A stretch of 18,039 bases of DNA from Anaerofilum sp. (GTDB lineage Bacteria > Bacillota > Clostridia > Oscillospirales > Ruminococcaceae): contig JAHHUF010000030.1 in assembly GCA_020024115.1 (NCBI GenBank), positions 1 to 18,039 on the forward strand, written 5' to 3'. Of the stretch, positions 8,410-16,537 are shown one piece after another. How positions within the stretch are numbered: the stretch's first letter is position 1; each line of letters opens with the position of its first letter. A model generated the notes under the pieces. It was not told the DNA's origin and ran no database searches. It was given only the letters and a program-made list of their open reading frames with translations. Made by a program: the position numbers and the translations under genes.

Positions 8410-8438
8410 ATGATACTAGCAAAAAAGCCGAAGGTCAA
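8410..8438 (-). promoter_or_regulatory. Sigma-70-type promoter of the GH84 gene
   Basis: On the - strand there is -35 TTGACC (8438-8433, 5 of 6), a spacer of exactly 17 nt, and -10 TATCAT (8415-8410, 5 of 6). The transcript would start near 8403, giving a leader of about 115 nt. The -35 lies inside an imperfect 15-bp dyad, AAGGTCAATGACTTT (8431-8445). A second dyad, TTGTCA-CAA-TGACAA, lies about 50 bp upstream at 8487-8501. Both could be regulator sites. Confidence 0.6.
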
Positions 8439-8742
8439 TGACTTTGGAAAAGTTTGGGCAATATAGAAAAACAATGTCCAAACTTATTGTCACAATGACA
8501 AAAATAAATTTTATTCTCTGTTTAAAACAACTCTATAATTACTTGCTTTACTTCCGTTTTCAAGGCAAAATAAAAAACACTTCTGTATTTGCCAACAAGA
8601 ATCCATTGATGTTGATTTTGCAATCTAAATGCTATTACAGTTAGTCTATATATTTTTATGTTTTCTAAGAAAGCAGAAGAAATTTTAGAGCAATATGGAG
8701 AGCAAGAAATATAATCCTACAAAGATATTTCAATTCACAATA

Positions 8743-8783
8743 AAAAGAGGGTGGTTTTTCTTATAAAAAACACACCCTCTTTT
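8743..8783 (-). terminator. Intrinsic terminator of the GH2 gene, bidirectional shape
   Basis: The arms AAAAGAGGGTG-GTTTTT and AAAAACACACCCTCTTTT pair over about 17 bp with one small bulge and a loop of about 5 nt. On the - strand the stem is followed by TTTTTATTG. It begins 6 nt past the TAA stop of the GH2 gene at 8789-8791, so the GH2 and GH84 genes are separate transcription units. Confidence 0.85.
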
Positions 8784-8788
8784 CCAAT

Positions 8789-11700
8789 TTAGTCTTTACA
8801 ACGATGCTTTATTATAGATGTTGCAACAAACAAGATACTAGAAATCATCATCAAACCAGTAATAAATTGTAAATTGTCCGCTGTTGCAGGGCTTTGGTTG
8901 TTTGGCTTTGTTGGAGTCGCAGGGGGAAGTGGGACAGGAGTTGCTGCCGGAGTGGTTGTAGACTCAGGTTTCTCGGTTGGAACAGGTGTTTGTGTAGGAA
9001 CAGGCATTGGAAGTGCTTTCCAAAGAGCAATAAAGCTGCGTGTTCCTGTTGAACCTGTTTCAATTGCAACCTCTTTCATGGGGGTTTGACCTTCTCCATT
9101 TATCCACCCTTCAAATGTATAGCCTTCACGAGTGGGGTTATGCAATGTAAAGGTTGGTGTTTCAATTGTGTAAGAGGAAGGATTTTGTTCTACCAACTGT
9201 CCGCCTGCCAAATCGTATCGTATGTCATACACAATCGGCTGTGTTTCAGCAGTAATAGTAACCTCTGCCGCTGGCATCTCAAAGGACAATGCACTTGGGT
9301 CTACTGCCAGTTCATTTCCATTGGATACTACCTTCAAAGTGTTTTCTTTTAAAGCATATCCTTGTTCCAAAGAAAGGGTAATGGTTTCCCCTTGAGTTGC
9401 CTGTGTGTGAGAACATTTTAAATGTGGAACATTTGCTGTGATTGTATGCGAAATAGGAGTATCAGACTCAAATTGAATTGTATATACCTCCAATTTGTCT
9501 GCATCTCCATTTTCAGGGAGAACATAAATATATGCTTTACCATTTGGATTTATGGAAGGTACAACAGAAACAGCTGCATTGTTGGTGGCAGATGCTTCAA
9601 TTTCAGGGAATTTGTTCTCTGTCAATTTTACAGTCAATGTTTTTTGCTCATCAAAATCAGAAAGACGGTCTGTACCATCCAATTTAATGCTTGAAACCAT
9701 AAAGTCTTTATAGCTTTGTGGCTGAATGCCATATACCTGCAATTCTTCCACACCTACCCATTGCTTTTCTTTGGGTTTCATTACAACACGGATTGCAGTG
9801 GTTTTGACAGAATCAAAAGTGGCATCAATCATGCGTTTATAGTCATCATCCGAAGGCAAATCGCCTTTGTTGAGATTTTCAACATCTTTCCAATTATTTT
9901 CATTGGACAGATGTGTCCATTTTTGACCATTGTTTACATTGGTTGCATCATAATCCAATGTGTCACCTACATAATACTGCACCTTAAAATCCTGTGGCAC
10001 TTTCAATGCCGTCTCTCCTGTTTCAGCAATAAATCCAATCGAAATTTTGTTCACAGTTTGAGGGATTGGTTGGTCTACTTGTCCCAATACAATTCCAACC
10101 CATGGGCTATTGTGGAATTTTCCACCCTCCCAATCCGACCAGATTTTCTTTCCATCTGTGTTTTGGAACAGCATAGAACCGTCATTGATATTGGCTGCAC
10201 TGTCTAACTCCGGGCTATAAAAAGAAATTGCTAACGGCAATGTGCTGCCTTCTACTTTTTGCGAGACCAGTTGTTGCTCTGCTTGTGTGGAATCAACAAC
10301 TCGAACCGAAGCCGTTGTCTGCAAAGTGGCTGTTCCTACTGTTACTGTTCCTGGAATTTGCACAATTTTTCCGGCTGTAAATTCAATGTTTTCTGTATTC
10401 CACTGCACAGGATATTCCACAGATGTTTCATCGCTGAAATATATTGAAATTGTTTTTGGTAATTCAGGCTGTGTATGTTCCAAAACTGCCATCGAAACAT
10501 TTTCGGCAGCCAATGCACCAATCACTTGAATGGTTGCTTGTGGTTTTATGGTTTGCCCTTCCACAGTTCCTTCAATTGTGAACAAGCCTACCTTTGCATA
10601 TTGTTCCGGCTGAATTTGGTTCCAAACAACAGGAAACTCTTTCACTGGGCCAATATTCATGTGTGCTTTTACAACAGAAGGAAGTTTTCCGCTTGGGTCT
10701 TCTCCTACTTGGGTAGTAGTTTCAACAGGTTCATATTTTTCAACTTTTACATCAGCAGGATTGATAGTGAATGTCTTTTCAATTTGTCCTGTATAAGCAA
10801 TTATACCAATTACATGCAATGTTGCAGTGCCCGGCTCAACATTGTTTTGATATTCCATCCGATAATCAATTCCATATCGCAATGTTTTTCCATCCAACAC
10901 TACAACCGGACGCGGCTCAACAGGATAGCCTGTATAATCAAAGGCTTTGCCTAATGTTAGTTGAGCATTTGACAAATCAACCAATGGTTTTACTTCAGCA
11001 GATTGCTGCACAGCCACTTCTGCGGCTGACATAAATCTGTTTGCTACATTTCCGGCTGTTGTCATACCATACAAACGCACCTGTTTCGCTTTAAACGGGG
11101 CTGTAAAACGAGCCAATTTCCATTGTCCATTATCATCCCAGTTGCCTGTTGCGGCTGTTTGCCAATCTGTTCCATTGGTGCTGACCTTGACTTCGTATTG
11201 TGTGACACGCCCATTGGAACTATCTTTTCGTGGCAAATAGCGCAACCCATCCATTGTGATTTCTTTGTCTAGCTGAAGTTCAATATATCGTTCTTGCGGC
11301 TTATTTTCAAGCTGTTCAGAACCTGTACCACCACCCCAATTGGTATGCCAGATGGTATTTTCTTTTTTATCAATGGCAAGTTCTGCGCCACCTTCATTGG
11401 GTGCAGATTGGGCATTGCTGGGGGCAGTTGCTTTGATGACACCTGCATAATCTCGGCTGTTGTCCTCAGGGTCGATTGTGCCGGTTGTGCTTTGTCCCAA
11501 ACGAATGGTATAAACCGCTTTGCTGGATTTATCTTCCGACTCAGTTAAAATACGGATAATATTTTCGTGTACCGGCAGGATGGTATAGGAAGCATTTGCA
11601 TCATTTGTGATTTGTGTTTCATACACAGCCAGCACTTGAGTGGGATAATCATGTGCTTTCATAGAAGCATTATCCACTTCTACCCCATCTAATACAATTT

Positions 11701-14700
11701 TGCTCAAGTCAGCAGATTTGTTAATTGTAAAGGTAGGAGTTCCCATAATCAATTCAATCTCGGTTAATGAGACCTGTTGAGGGAATTCCAATTTTACCCA
11801 AACAGCCGGGGCTAGCTGGCCGAGAGTGTAGGTATCAGTGTTACCTTCAGAGGAAAGCTCCGAACTTACTTCTGTCCAATCTTCACCATTGCCAGACCAA
11901 TACATTTTAGGCTTCACTTGTGGGGTATTGGCTTTGCGAGTAATAACAGCTTTGTACAGGTTTTGGGCAGTGTCATAACGGAACATAATTTCACCTGTTC
12001 CCGTCCAACTATCACCATCTTTTTTGCCATCTATAAGTGGACGCAATTCTGGTGAATTTTCTTGCTTTGCTGCTTTGTTCAGATATAAGCCGGGAGCTGC
12101 CGGTGCAAGGTTATCGCCCTCAATAATGCTGCCTATTCCAGCACGAACCCAAGCGGTAACTTTTGTTTCTTTGCCAAATACATTTGCTGTACCAAAAACT
12201 TCATATACTTTTTCTTGGTTAAAAGCAATGTTGTCCATATTCCATGTTACAGGGAACTCAGCATTCAAAACGGTTCCGTCTGCTTGAATTGCAGGGCGAG
12301 TGGATGGCAAATTCGGCTTGCTGCCCACCATAATGGCAGTAGAATAATTCTGCAAAGCTGTTACGCCTTCCATAACAGTGATATTCACCTGAGTTGAGAT
12401 ATTGGCTTTTTGAATTTTGCCATTTACAATAAAGGTTCCATTTTCGGCATATTTGCTTGAGTCAATTGATTCCCATTGCACAGGCTGAACTTCGGTTTTT
12501 CCATCTGCATAGGTCAATGTAACTTCTTTGGGCAATTGCGGAGTATTTCCTTTTAATACATAGATATTGCGAGCCATCTTATAGCTTACAACACGATTTT
12601 CATCAACATTTTCCTGTGTGGCTTTGGTTGTAACTTTTACTGCGGTTGGTTTGAGATTTTGTGCGGTTGCTGTAACTGTAAATTCTCCTGCAGTATCTGT
12701 GGATTGAACAATTACCAACAATTTGCCTTTCATTGCTTTGCGTGATGTTGAGCTATATGGCGTATGGTCATTGTGCATTGCATTTTCTACTGCCAAAATA
12801 CGGCCTTGACCTGTAATTGCTACATCAATCTGGGGGTCTGCATTGTTAACAAAATTCCCCTTTGCATCTTGTACATCAATTGTGATATAGCTTAAATCTC
12901 TGCCATCTGCCAAAATTTCCAAACGGTCTGCTGTTGCTGCCAAAGCAGTTGGTTTATCCACTGTTTTCACTTCACAGCGTCCGTCAGTATCCTTTATTTG
13001 TGTTCCGTTTTCAGCAGTCCATGCCTCTGCACGCAAAGTGCCCTTTGAATAGTCCACATTAAAGGTTGCATATAGAGATTTATGGTCTTTTTGGGGTACA
13101 AATGCACCTGTTCCAGTTGTATATTGCTGATAGGTGTATTCTCCGACTTTTTTCTGTTCTGCTTTTGCAGTTCCAACCAATGTATTATTAAGGAACAACT
13201 TAATAAGTGGTGCGTCACTGTAAACCACAACCTCTGCTTTGCCTTTATCCAACACAATTTCTTCTTCATTCCATGTAGGCAGGATATGCAAAGTATGTTT
13301 TTTGTTGTTCCATTGACTTTGATAGAAATAATAGCTGTCTTTTGGGAAACCTGCAAGGTCTACAATTCCAAAATAGGAGTGTTTTGGTGCTGGCCATGTT
13401 CCTCCGACAATACCAACACCAGGGCTATTCCATGGGGTTGGCTCGCCCAGATAATCAAAACCAGTCCAAACAAAAGTACCTGCATTGTATCCAACTGTAA
13501 TGGTATTCCACCATGCTTCACTTGCCAATGCACCCCAGTCTACTTTACTTTTATCATAAGAAGTAAGCAGACGGTCGCCCTCTTTGTCTTGTTTGTTACT
13601 TTTGCGGTCATACACACCTCGGCTATTGATTGCAGAGGCTGTTTCAGAACCATACATTTTCCAATTGCGGTTTTTGTATTGCTCCATCTGCTCAATGCTG
13701 GCATAGTTGAATCCTACTATACCACCCGCTTTGTCAATTGCTTCTGCCATTTGAATGGCTCTTTGGTCGTTTCCTTTCAGCTTATTATCGCCAAATGTAA
13801 CAGGACGAGTGGGGTCAGCTTCCTTAACCCAACTACTCAGTTCAGTTGCGATTTGAGAATAATTGCCTGTTTTGTCTGTGGTAATTTCCAAAAGTTCATT
13901 ACCAAGGCTGTACAGAATGACACTAGGAGCATTTTTGTCACGCATTACCATTGTGGTAAGGTCAAATTTTGCCCAAGTCATGTCGTTTGGTTTGCCGCCT
14001 ACAATTTTGTTGTCAGCCTCAATTTTGGTATCAAACCAGCGAGAATAATCTTGTGTGTTGTAGTTTTTGACGCTTGTCCATGTGTCAAATGCTTCATCAA
14101 TTACCAACATACCCTTTTGATTGCAAATATCAATCAGTTCGTCTGCCGCAGGGTTATGCGTGACACGAATGGCATTTACACCCATATTTTGCAAAATCTC
14201 TACCTGTCGTTCAATGGCTCTTGTCCATGCTTCAGCACCCAAAGGGCCTTGGTCATGGTGCATACATACACCTTGCAGCTTATGGTAGGTTCCATTCAGC
14301 ATAAAGCCATTGTCCTTATCAAACTTATACCAACGGAAACCAAAATCAGTTGTATAAGTGTCCAAAACGGTTTCATTTTGAATCACTTGTGTGGTGATGG
14401 TGTAAAGGTTGCCCTGACCAATATCCCATTTTTTGAAATCTTTGACATTCAACGAATCTTTGATTTCTTTTGTTTCTCCTGCTGGAACAGCCAAAGTTTG
14501 GCTGGACACAGATGTTAAGCTGTCTGTTTTTCCTTTTTCGGTGATAGTATGTTTAAGCACAACATCAACAGCCTGATTGCTGTCGTTTTGCACTTGAGAA
14601 GTGATTTCTACATCGCCAACATTTTCTTTTGGTGTGACAACAGATGTGCCATATCGAGCGATGTGAACTGGGTCAGTCACATTCAAATGTACACTGCGAT

Positions 14701-15301
14701 AGATTCCACTTCCGGAATACCATCGACTGGAGGGTGTTTGGTGGTCTACACGCACTGCAATAACATTTTCTTTATCAAAATTAAGGTATTCTGATGGCAG
14801 AACAAAGGAAAACGGAGTGTATCCATAGGGATGCGTCCCAAGTTTATGCCCGTTGATGTATATGGTGGAATTCATATATACACCACCAAAATCAACGCTT
14901 ATCACCTTGTCTTTCCATTCAGGCGAAATAGAAAAAGACTTGCGATACCAGCCGATGCCGCCTGGAAGATATGCACTTTCAGCCTCGCCGTTCTGACTGT
15001 ACGCTTGTTCAATGCTGTAATCATGGGGCAGTTGGACATCGCTCCAAGAGGAATCATCAAATGTGAGTGCTTCTGCACCACTTGCTTCTCCTTGATGAAA
15101 CCTCCAATGGCTGTCAAACAATCTGGAACGCTCTGTTCCTGAATATGAGTTGACATAGACGATTTCCGGGAGAGATGTTGTTTGGGATTGGGATGAAGTG
15201 TCATCTGGCACCGCTGCCATGACAGTCAAATTGCTTGCAGTAACAAACGCAGCCAGACATAAACATACTATTTTTCTTCCAACAGGATTCTTCCCTTTCA
15301 C
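8789..15301 (-). CDS. Giant wall-anchored GH2 beta-galactosidase-type enzyme with multiple binding modules
   Basis: The chosen start is GTG 15299-15301, because AGGAGG (15310-15315) precedes it by 8 nt and it leaves a clean signal peptide, MKGKNPVGRKIVCLCLAAF. The in-frame ATG at 15361 would add 20 residues but its SD is only one base away. The product is 2170 aa. It has a GH2 sugar-binding domain (about 55-210), Ig domain (215-325) and TIM barrel (330-620). The acid/base is E469 in SLGNELLE and the nucleophile E553 in YGSETASA. DUF4982-like and GH2 C-terminal domains follow (about 670-880). Next come a Big_4-like pair (909-1053), F5/8-like modules (about 1064-1186, 1283-1432, 1675-1860), an MBG-like module (1440-1515), two more Big_4-like repeats (1528-1670) and an InlB B-type repeat (about 2021-2095). 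The end is a Pro/Thr stalk, SPATAD (2137-2142), a membrane helix and a KHRCKD tail. Likely substrates are terminal beta-galactosides of mucin or host glycans. The GH2 family is sure; galactosidase specificity is inferred from similarity to DUF4982-bearing enzymes. Confidence 0.93.
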   Translation of the reverse strand: MKGKNPVGRKIVCLCLAAFVTASNLTVMAAVPDDTSSQSQTTSLPEIVYVNSYSGTERSRLFDSHWRFHQGEASGAEALTFDDSSWSDVQLPHDYSIEQAYSQNGEAESAYLPGGIGWYRKSFSISPEWKDKVISVDFGGVYMNSTIYINGHKLGTHPYGYTPFSFVLPSEYLNFDKENVIAVRVDHQTPSSRWYSGSGIYRSVHLNVTDPVHIARYGTSVVTPKENVGDVEITSQVQNDSNQAVDVVLKHTITEKGKTDSLTSVSSQTLAVPAGETKEIKDSLNVKDFKKWDIGQGNLYTITTQVIQNETVLDTYTTDFGFRWYKFDKDNGFMLNGTYHKLQGVCMHHDQGPLGAEAWTRAIERQVEILQNMGVNAIRVTHNPAADELIDICNQKGMLVIDEAFDTWTSVKNYNTQDYSRWFDTKIEADNKIVGGKPNDMTWAKFDLTTMVMRDKNAPSVILYSLGNELLEITTDKTGNYSQIATELSSWVKEADPTRPVTFGDNKLKGNDQRAIQMAEAIDKAGGIVGFNYASIEQMEQYKNRNWKMYGSETASAINSRGVYDRKSNKQDKEGDRLLTSYDKSKVDWGALASEAWWNTITVGYNAGTFVWTGFDYLGEPTPWNSPGVGIVGGTWPAPKHSYFGIVDLAGFPKDSYYFYQSQWNNKKHTLHILPTWNEEEIVLDKGKAEVVVYSDAPLIKLFLNNTLVGTAKAEQKKVGEYTYQQYTTGTGAFVPQKDHKSLYATFNVDYSKGTLRAEAWTAENGTQIKDTDGRCEVKTVDKPTALAATADRLEILADGRDLSYITIDVQDAKGNFVNNADPQIDVAITGQGRILAVENAMHNDHTPYSSTSRKAMKGKLLVIVQSTDTAGEFTVTATAQNLKPTAVKVTTKATQENVDENRVVSYKMARNIYVLKGNTPQLPKEVTLTYADGKTEVQPVQWESIDSSKYAENGTFIVNGKIQKANISTQVNITVMEGVTALQNYSTAIMVGSKPNLPSTRPAIQADGTVLNAEFPVTWNMDNIAFNQEKVYEVFGTANVFGKETKVTAWVRAGIGSIIEGDNLAPAAPGLYLNKAAKQENSPELRPLIDGKKDGDSWTGTGEIMFRYDTAQNLYKAVITRKANTPQVKPKMYWSGNGEDWTEVSSELSSEGNTDTYTLGQLAPAVWVKLEFPQQVSLTEIELIMGTPTFTINKSADLSKIVLDGVEVDNASMKAHDYPTQVLAVYETQITNDANASYTILPVHENIIRILTESEDKSSKAVYTIRLGQSTTGTIDPEDNSRDYAGVIKATAPSNAQSAPNEGGAELAIDKKENTIWHTNWGGGTGSEQLENKPQERYIELQLDKEITMDGLRYLPRKDSSNGRVTQYEVKVSTNGTDWQTAATGNWDDNGQWKLARFTAPFKAKQVRLYGMTTAGNVANRFMSAAEVAVQQSAEVKPLVDLSNAQLTLGKAFDYTGYPVEPRPVVVLDGKTLRYGIDYRMEYQNNVEPGTATLHVIGIIAYTGQIEKTFTINPADVKVEKYEPVETTTQVGEDPSGKLPSVVKAHMNIGPVKEFPVVWNQIQPEQYAKVGLFTIEGTVEGQTIKPQATIQVIGALAAENVSMAVLEHTQPELPKTISIYFSDETSVEYPVQWNTENIEFTAGKIVQIPGTVTVGTATLQTTASVRVVDSTQAEQQLVSQKVEGSTLPLAISFYSPELDSAANINDGSMLFQNTDGKKIWSDWEGGKFHNSPWVGIVLGQVDQPIPQTVNKISIGFIAETGETALKVPQDFKVQYYVGDTLDYDATNVNNGQKWTHLSNENNWKDVENLNKGDLPSDDDYKRMIDATFDSVKTTAIRVVMKPKEKQWVGVEELQVYGIQPQSYKDFMVSSIKLDGTDRLSDFDEQKTLTVKLTENKFPEIEASATNNAAVSVVPSINPNGKAYIYVLPENGDADKLEVYTIQFESDTPISHTITANVPHLKCSHTQATQGETITLSLEQGYALKENTLKVVSNGNELAVDPSALSFEMPAAEVTITAETQPIVYDIRYDLAGGQLVEQNPSSYTIETPTFTLHNPTREGYTFEGWINGEGQTPMKEVAIETGSTGTRSFIALWKALPMPVPTQTPVPTEKPESTTTPAATPVPLPPATPTKPNNQSPATADNLQFITGLMMISSILFVATSIIKHRCKD

Positions 15302-15523
15302 TGGTCTTGCCTCCTTTATCAATTTAGGTAAGGACTCAGAACTTCCCTTACCCTTTAACATTTCCTATCATATCATAATTCTTTTGCACAATCTATACAT
15401 TTTTTTAGATTAAATACACAAAAATATTTTGTTTTGTTCAATTATAATTACAAATACTGTTATATTTTATATATTTTGACTTTTGTATCATGTCTAATCT
15501 GCCGAAAGTTGAATGCAATTCTT

Positions 15524-15552
15524 ACTTTTTAGTATTTATAATACTAAAAAGT
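15524..15552. promoter_or_regulatory. Perfect inverted repeat, candidate operator
   Basis: ACTTTTTAGTAT (15524-15535) and ATACTAAAAAGT (15541-15552) are exact complements, separated by TTATA. The centre also spells TATAAT (15537-15542), but no acceptable -35 lies 16-18 nt upstream. It is about 30 bp ahead of the ferredoxin -10 element and lies between two divergent genes, which suits a dimeric repressor or activator site. It does not look like a terminator, since no T run follows the stem. Confidence 0.45.
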
Positions 15553-15578
15553 TTGCACTGTTTATTATTAACAGTTTA

Positions 15579-15587
15579 TGATATAAT
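15579..15587 (+). promoter_or_regulatory. Extended -10 promoter element for the ferredoxin operon
   Basis: TGATATAAT matches the extended -10 consensus TGnTATAAT exactly. The -35 at 17 nt spacing (TGTTTA, 15559-15564) is weak, as is common with extended -10 promoters. Transcription would begin near 15594, about 55 nt before the ferredoxin ATG. Confidence 0.5.
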
Positions 15588-15649
15588 AAAATTTAAGGTA
15601 TTTTATTAAAAATATCATTTGTTGTGGAAAAGAAGAAAGGATTTTTAAG

Positions 15650-15838
15650 ATGAGCAAATATATTGCCATTGTTGGAAAAAACTGTGTTGCTTGTGGTGCT
15701 TGCATGAAAGTATGCCCCAAAAATGCAATACAAGTTAAAAGTGGAATTTGCGCTGTTGTGGACGCTTTGTCCTGTGTTGGATGTGGATTGTGTGTCAAAG
15801 CATGTCCAGCTGGTATCATTGAAAAGGGAAAACGATAA
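15650..15838 (+). CDS. 2[4Fe-4S] ferredoxin
   Basis: A 62-residue cytoplasmic electron carrier. It has two CxxCxxCxxxCP motifs: C12, C15, C18 and C22, then C42, C45, C48 and C52. In the usual clostridial arrangement the first three of each motif and the fourth of the other bind one [4Fe-4S] cluster. An extra cysteine, C34, lies between them. The length is close to classic clostridial ferredoxins (about 55-60 aa). The start is ATG 15650, with AGAAAGGA at 15634-15641 and 8 nt spacing. The stop is one base before the ATG of the membrane Fe-S protein, so the two are co-transcribed and probably translationally coupled. The ferredoxin may be the direct redox partner of that membrane protein. Confidence 0.93.
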   Translation: MSKYIAIVGKNCVACGACMKVCPKNAIQVKSGICAVVDALSCVGCGLCVKACPAGIIEKGKR

Positions 15839-15839
15839 T

Positions 15840-16421
15840 ATGCACAAGAAAAAACATTGGTATGACTACTTATGGATTTATACTCCAATTTATCTTGCAC
15901 TGGGACTATTCAATATTTTATTTGCATGGCTTGGTATGATTGAATTTTTGATTCCGCTTTGTCTGGCACTGTTTGGAGGAGAAAAAGTTTTTTGCAACCG
16001 ATATTGCGGACGAGGACAATTGTTTGATTTGCTTGGAAACAAATTGAAACTTTCCCACAAAAAAAATCCTCCACGGTTTTTGTCATCTGTATGGTTTCGA
16101 TACGGATTTCTTTTATTTTTTATGACAATGTTTACTCTTATGATTCTTTCAACCATCAATGTTTTTTCCGGTGTACAAAGTTTGAAAGAAGTTGTCACTA
16201 TTTTGTGGACATTTAAACTCCCTTGGCATTTTGCATACCATGGCACAATTTTTTCAGATGGATTTGCACAATTTGCATTCGGAATGTACAGCATTATGTT
16301 TACATCCAGCATCCTTGGTTTTATTACTATGCTTTTATATAAACCTCGGTCATGGTGTGTATACTGTCCTATGGGAACTATGACACAAGCTATTTGTAAA
16401 GTAAAAAATAAATCTCTGTAA
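15840..16421 (+). CDS. Membrane-bound [4Fe-4S] protein, NapH/YccM-like
   Basis: The start is ATG 15840, one base after the ferredoxin stop. The frame is open further left, but that part overlaps the ferredoxin. The product is 193 aa, with hydrophobic segments at about 12-45, 88-108, 118-130 and 145-167. Two cysteine clusters are seen: CNRYCGRGQLFD (C52, C56) and WCVYCPMGTMTQAIC (C173, C176, C186). This is a reduced form of the NapH/NosR/YccM group, which moves electrons between the membrane and soluble carriers. The full CxxCxxCxxxCP pair of 2[4Fe-4S] NapH is missing, so only one cluster, or a cluster bridging the two ends, looks possible. It may use the cotranscribed ferredoxin as the second Fe-S module. 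The precise role is unknown; no quinone, nitrate or N2O reductase gene is in the window. Confidence 0.8.
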   Translation: MHKKKHWYDYLWIYTPIYLALGLFNILFAWLGMIEFLIPLCLALFGGEKVFCNRYCGRGQLFDLLGNKLKLSHKKNPPRFLSSVWFRYGFLLFFMTMFTLMILSTINVFSGVQSLKEVVTILWTFKLPWHFAYHGTIFSDGFAQFAFGMYSIMFTSSILGFITMLLYKPRSWCVYCPMGTMTQAICKVKNKSL

Positions 16422-16444
16422 AATATCTGCCAAAATTTAATCTT

Positions 16445-16486
16445 TTGCTCTTATTTCTTGTTTGTAAGGAATAGGGGCAATTTTTT
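16445..16486 (+). terminator. Intrinsic terminator of the ferredoxin operon
   Basis: A 15-bp stem including three G-U pairs (16445-16459 with 16466-16480), a 6-nt loop, and T6 directly after (16481-16486). It starts about 23 nt past the stop codon of the membrane Fe-S gene. Confidence 0.85.
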
Positions 16487-16490
16487 ATCG

Positions 16491-16537
16491 CTTTTTATAA
16501 AAAATTGAGTGGAATTTTTATAAATCCCACTCAATTT
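16491..16537 (-). terminator. Intrinsic terminator of the MBOAT/SGNH operon
   Basis: The perfect 11-bp stem AAATTGAGTGG (16502-16512) / CCACTCAATTT (16527-16537) has further ATTT/AAAT pairing inside. On the - strand it is followed by T6 (16504-16499) and an AT-rich tail. It lies about 175 nt downstream of the SGNH stop at 16712, with no credible gene between, and stands back to back with the + strand terminator at 16445-16486. Confidence 0.75.

Larger units (their letters stand above)
8289..8788. other. Intergenic region between the GH84 and GH2 genes
   Basis: It contains the GH84 ribosome binding site, a leader of about 115 nt, a good - strand promoter (8410-8438), two short dyads near that promoter, and the terminator of the GH2 gene (8743-8783). 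The middle part, about 8510-8740, is AT-rich with no supportable gene. A tiny frame at 8658-8714 (+ strand, 18 codons, starting MFSKKAEEILEQYG) looks codon-like but has no ribosome binding site. Confidence 0.55.
15302..15649. other. Divergent intergenic region between the GH2 gene and the ferredoxin operon
   Basis: It contains the GH2 ribosome binding site (15310-15315), a very AT-rich stretch, a 12-bp perfect inverted repeat (15524-15552), a smaller dyad (CTGTT..AACAG, 15558-15574), and an extended -10 element (15579-15587) for the ferredoxin operon. No confident promoter could be picked for the GH2 gene; several AT-rich hexamers compete, none with a good -35. Confidence 0.5.

Noticed and set aside
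8438..8644. 68-codon + strand frame in the GH84 upstream region
   Set aside because: It overlaps the GH84 promoter region, has no ribosome binding site and low-complexity composition.
8658..8714. 18-codon + strand frame starting MFSKKAEEILEQYG
   Set aside because: The composition is protein-like but there is no ribosome binding site and the upstream frame is closed; at most a relic of a lost gene.
8990..9030. Short repeats in the PTP/PVPT stalk coding region, considered as a DNA repeat array
   Set aside because: The repetition follows from Pro/Thr codons in the wall-spanning stalk; there is no regular unit and spacer as in a CRISPR array.
13082..14518. 478-codon open frame on the + strand
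   Set aside because: It lies antisense to the GH2 catalytic and sugar-binding domains, whose motifs are clear. The antisense product is rich in Cys, Phe and Ile with no recognisable motif, and no ribosome binding site was found.
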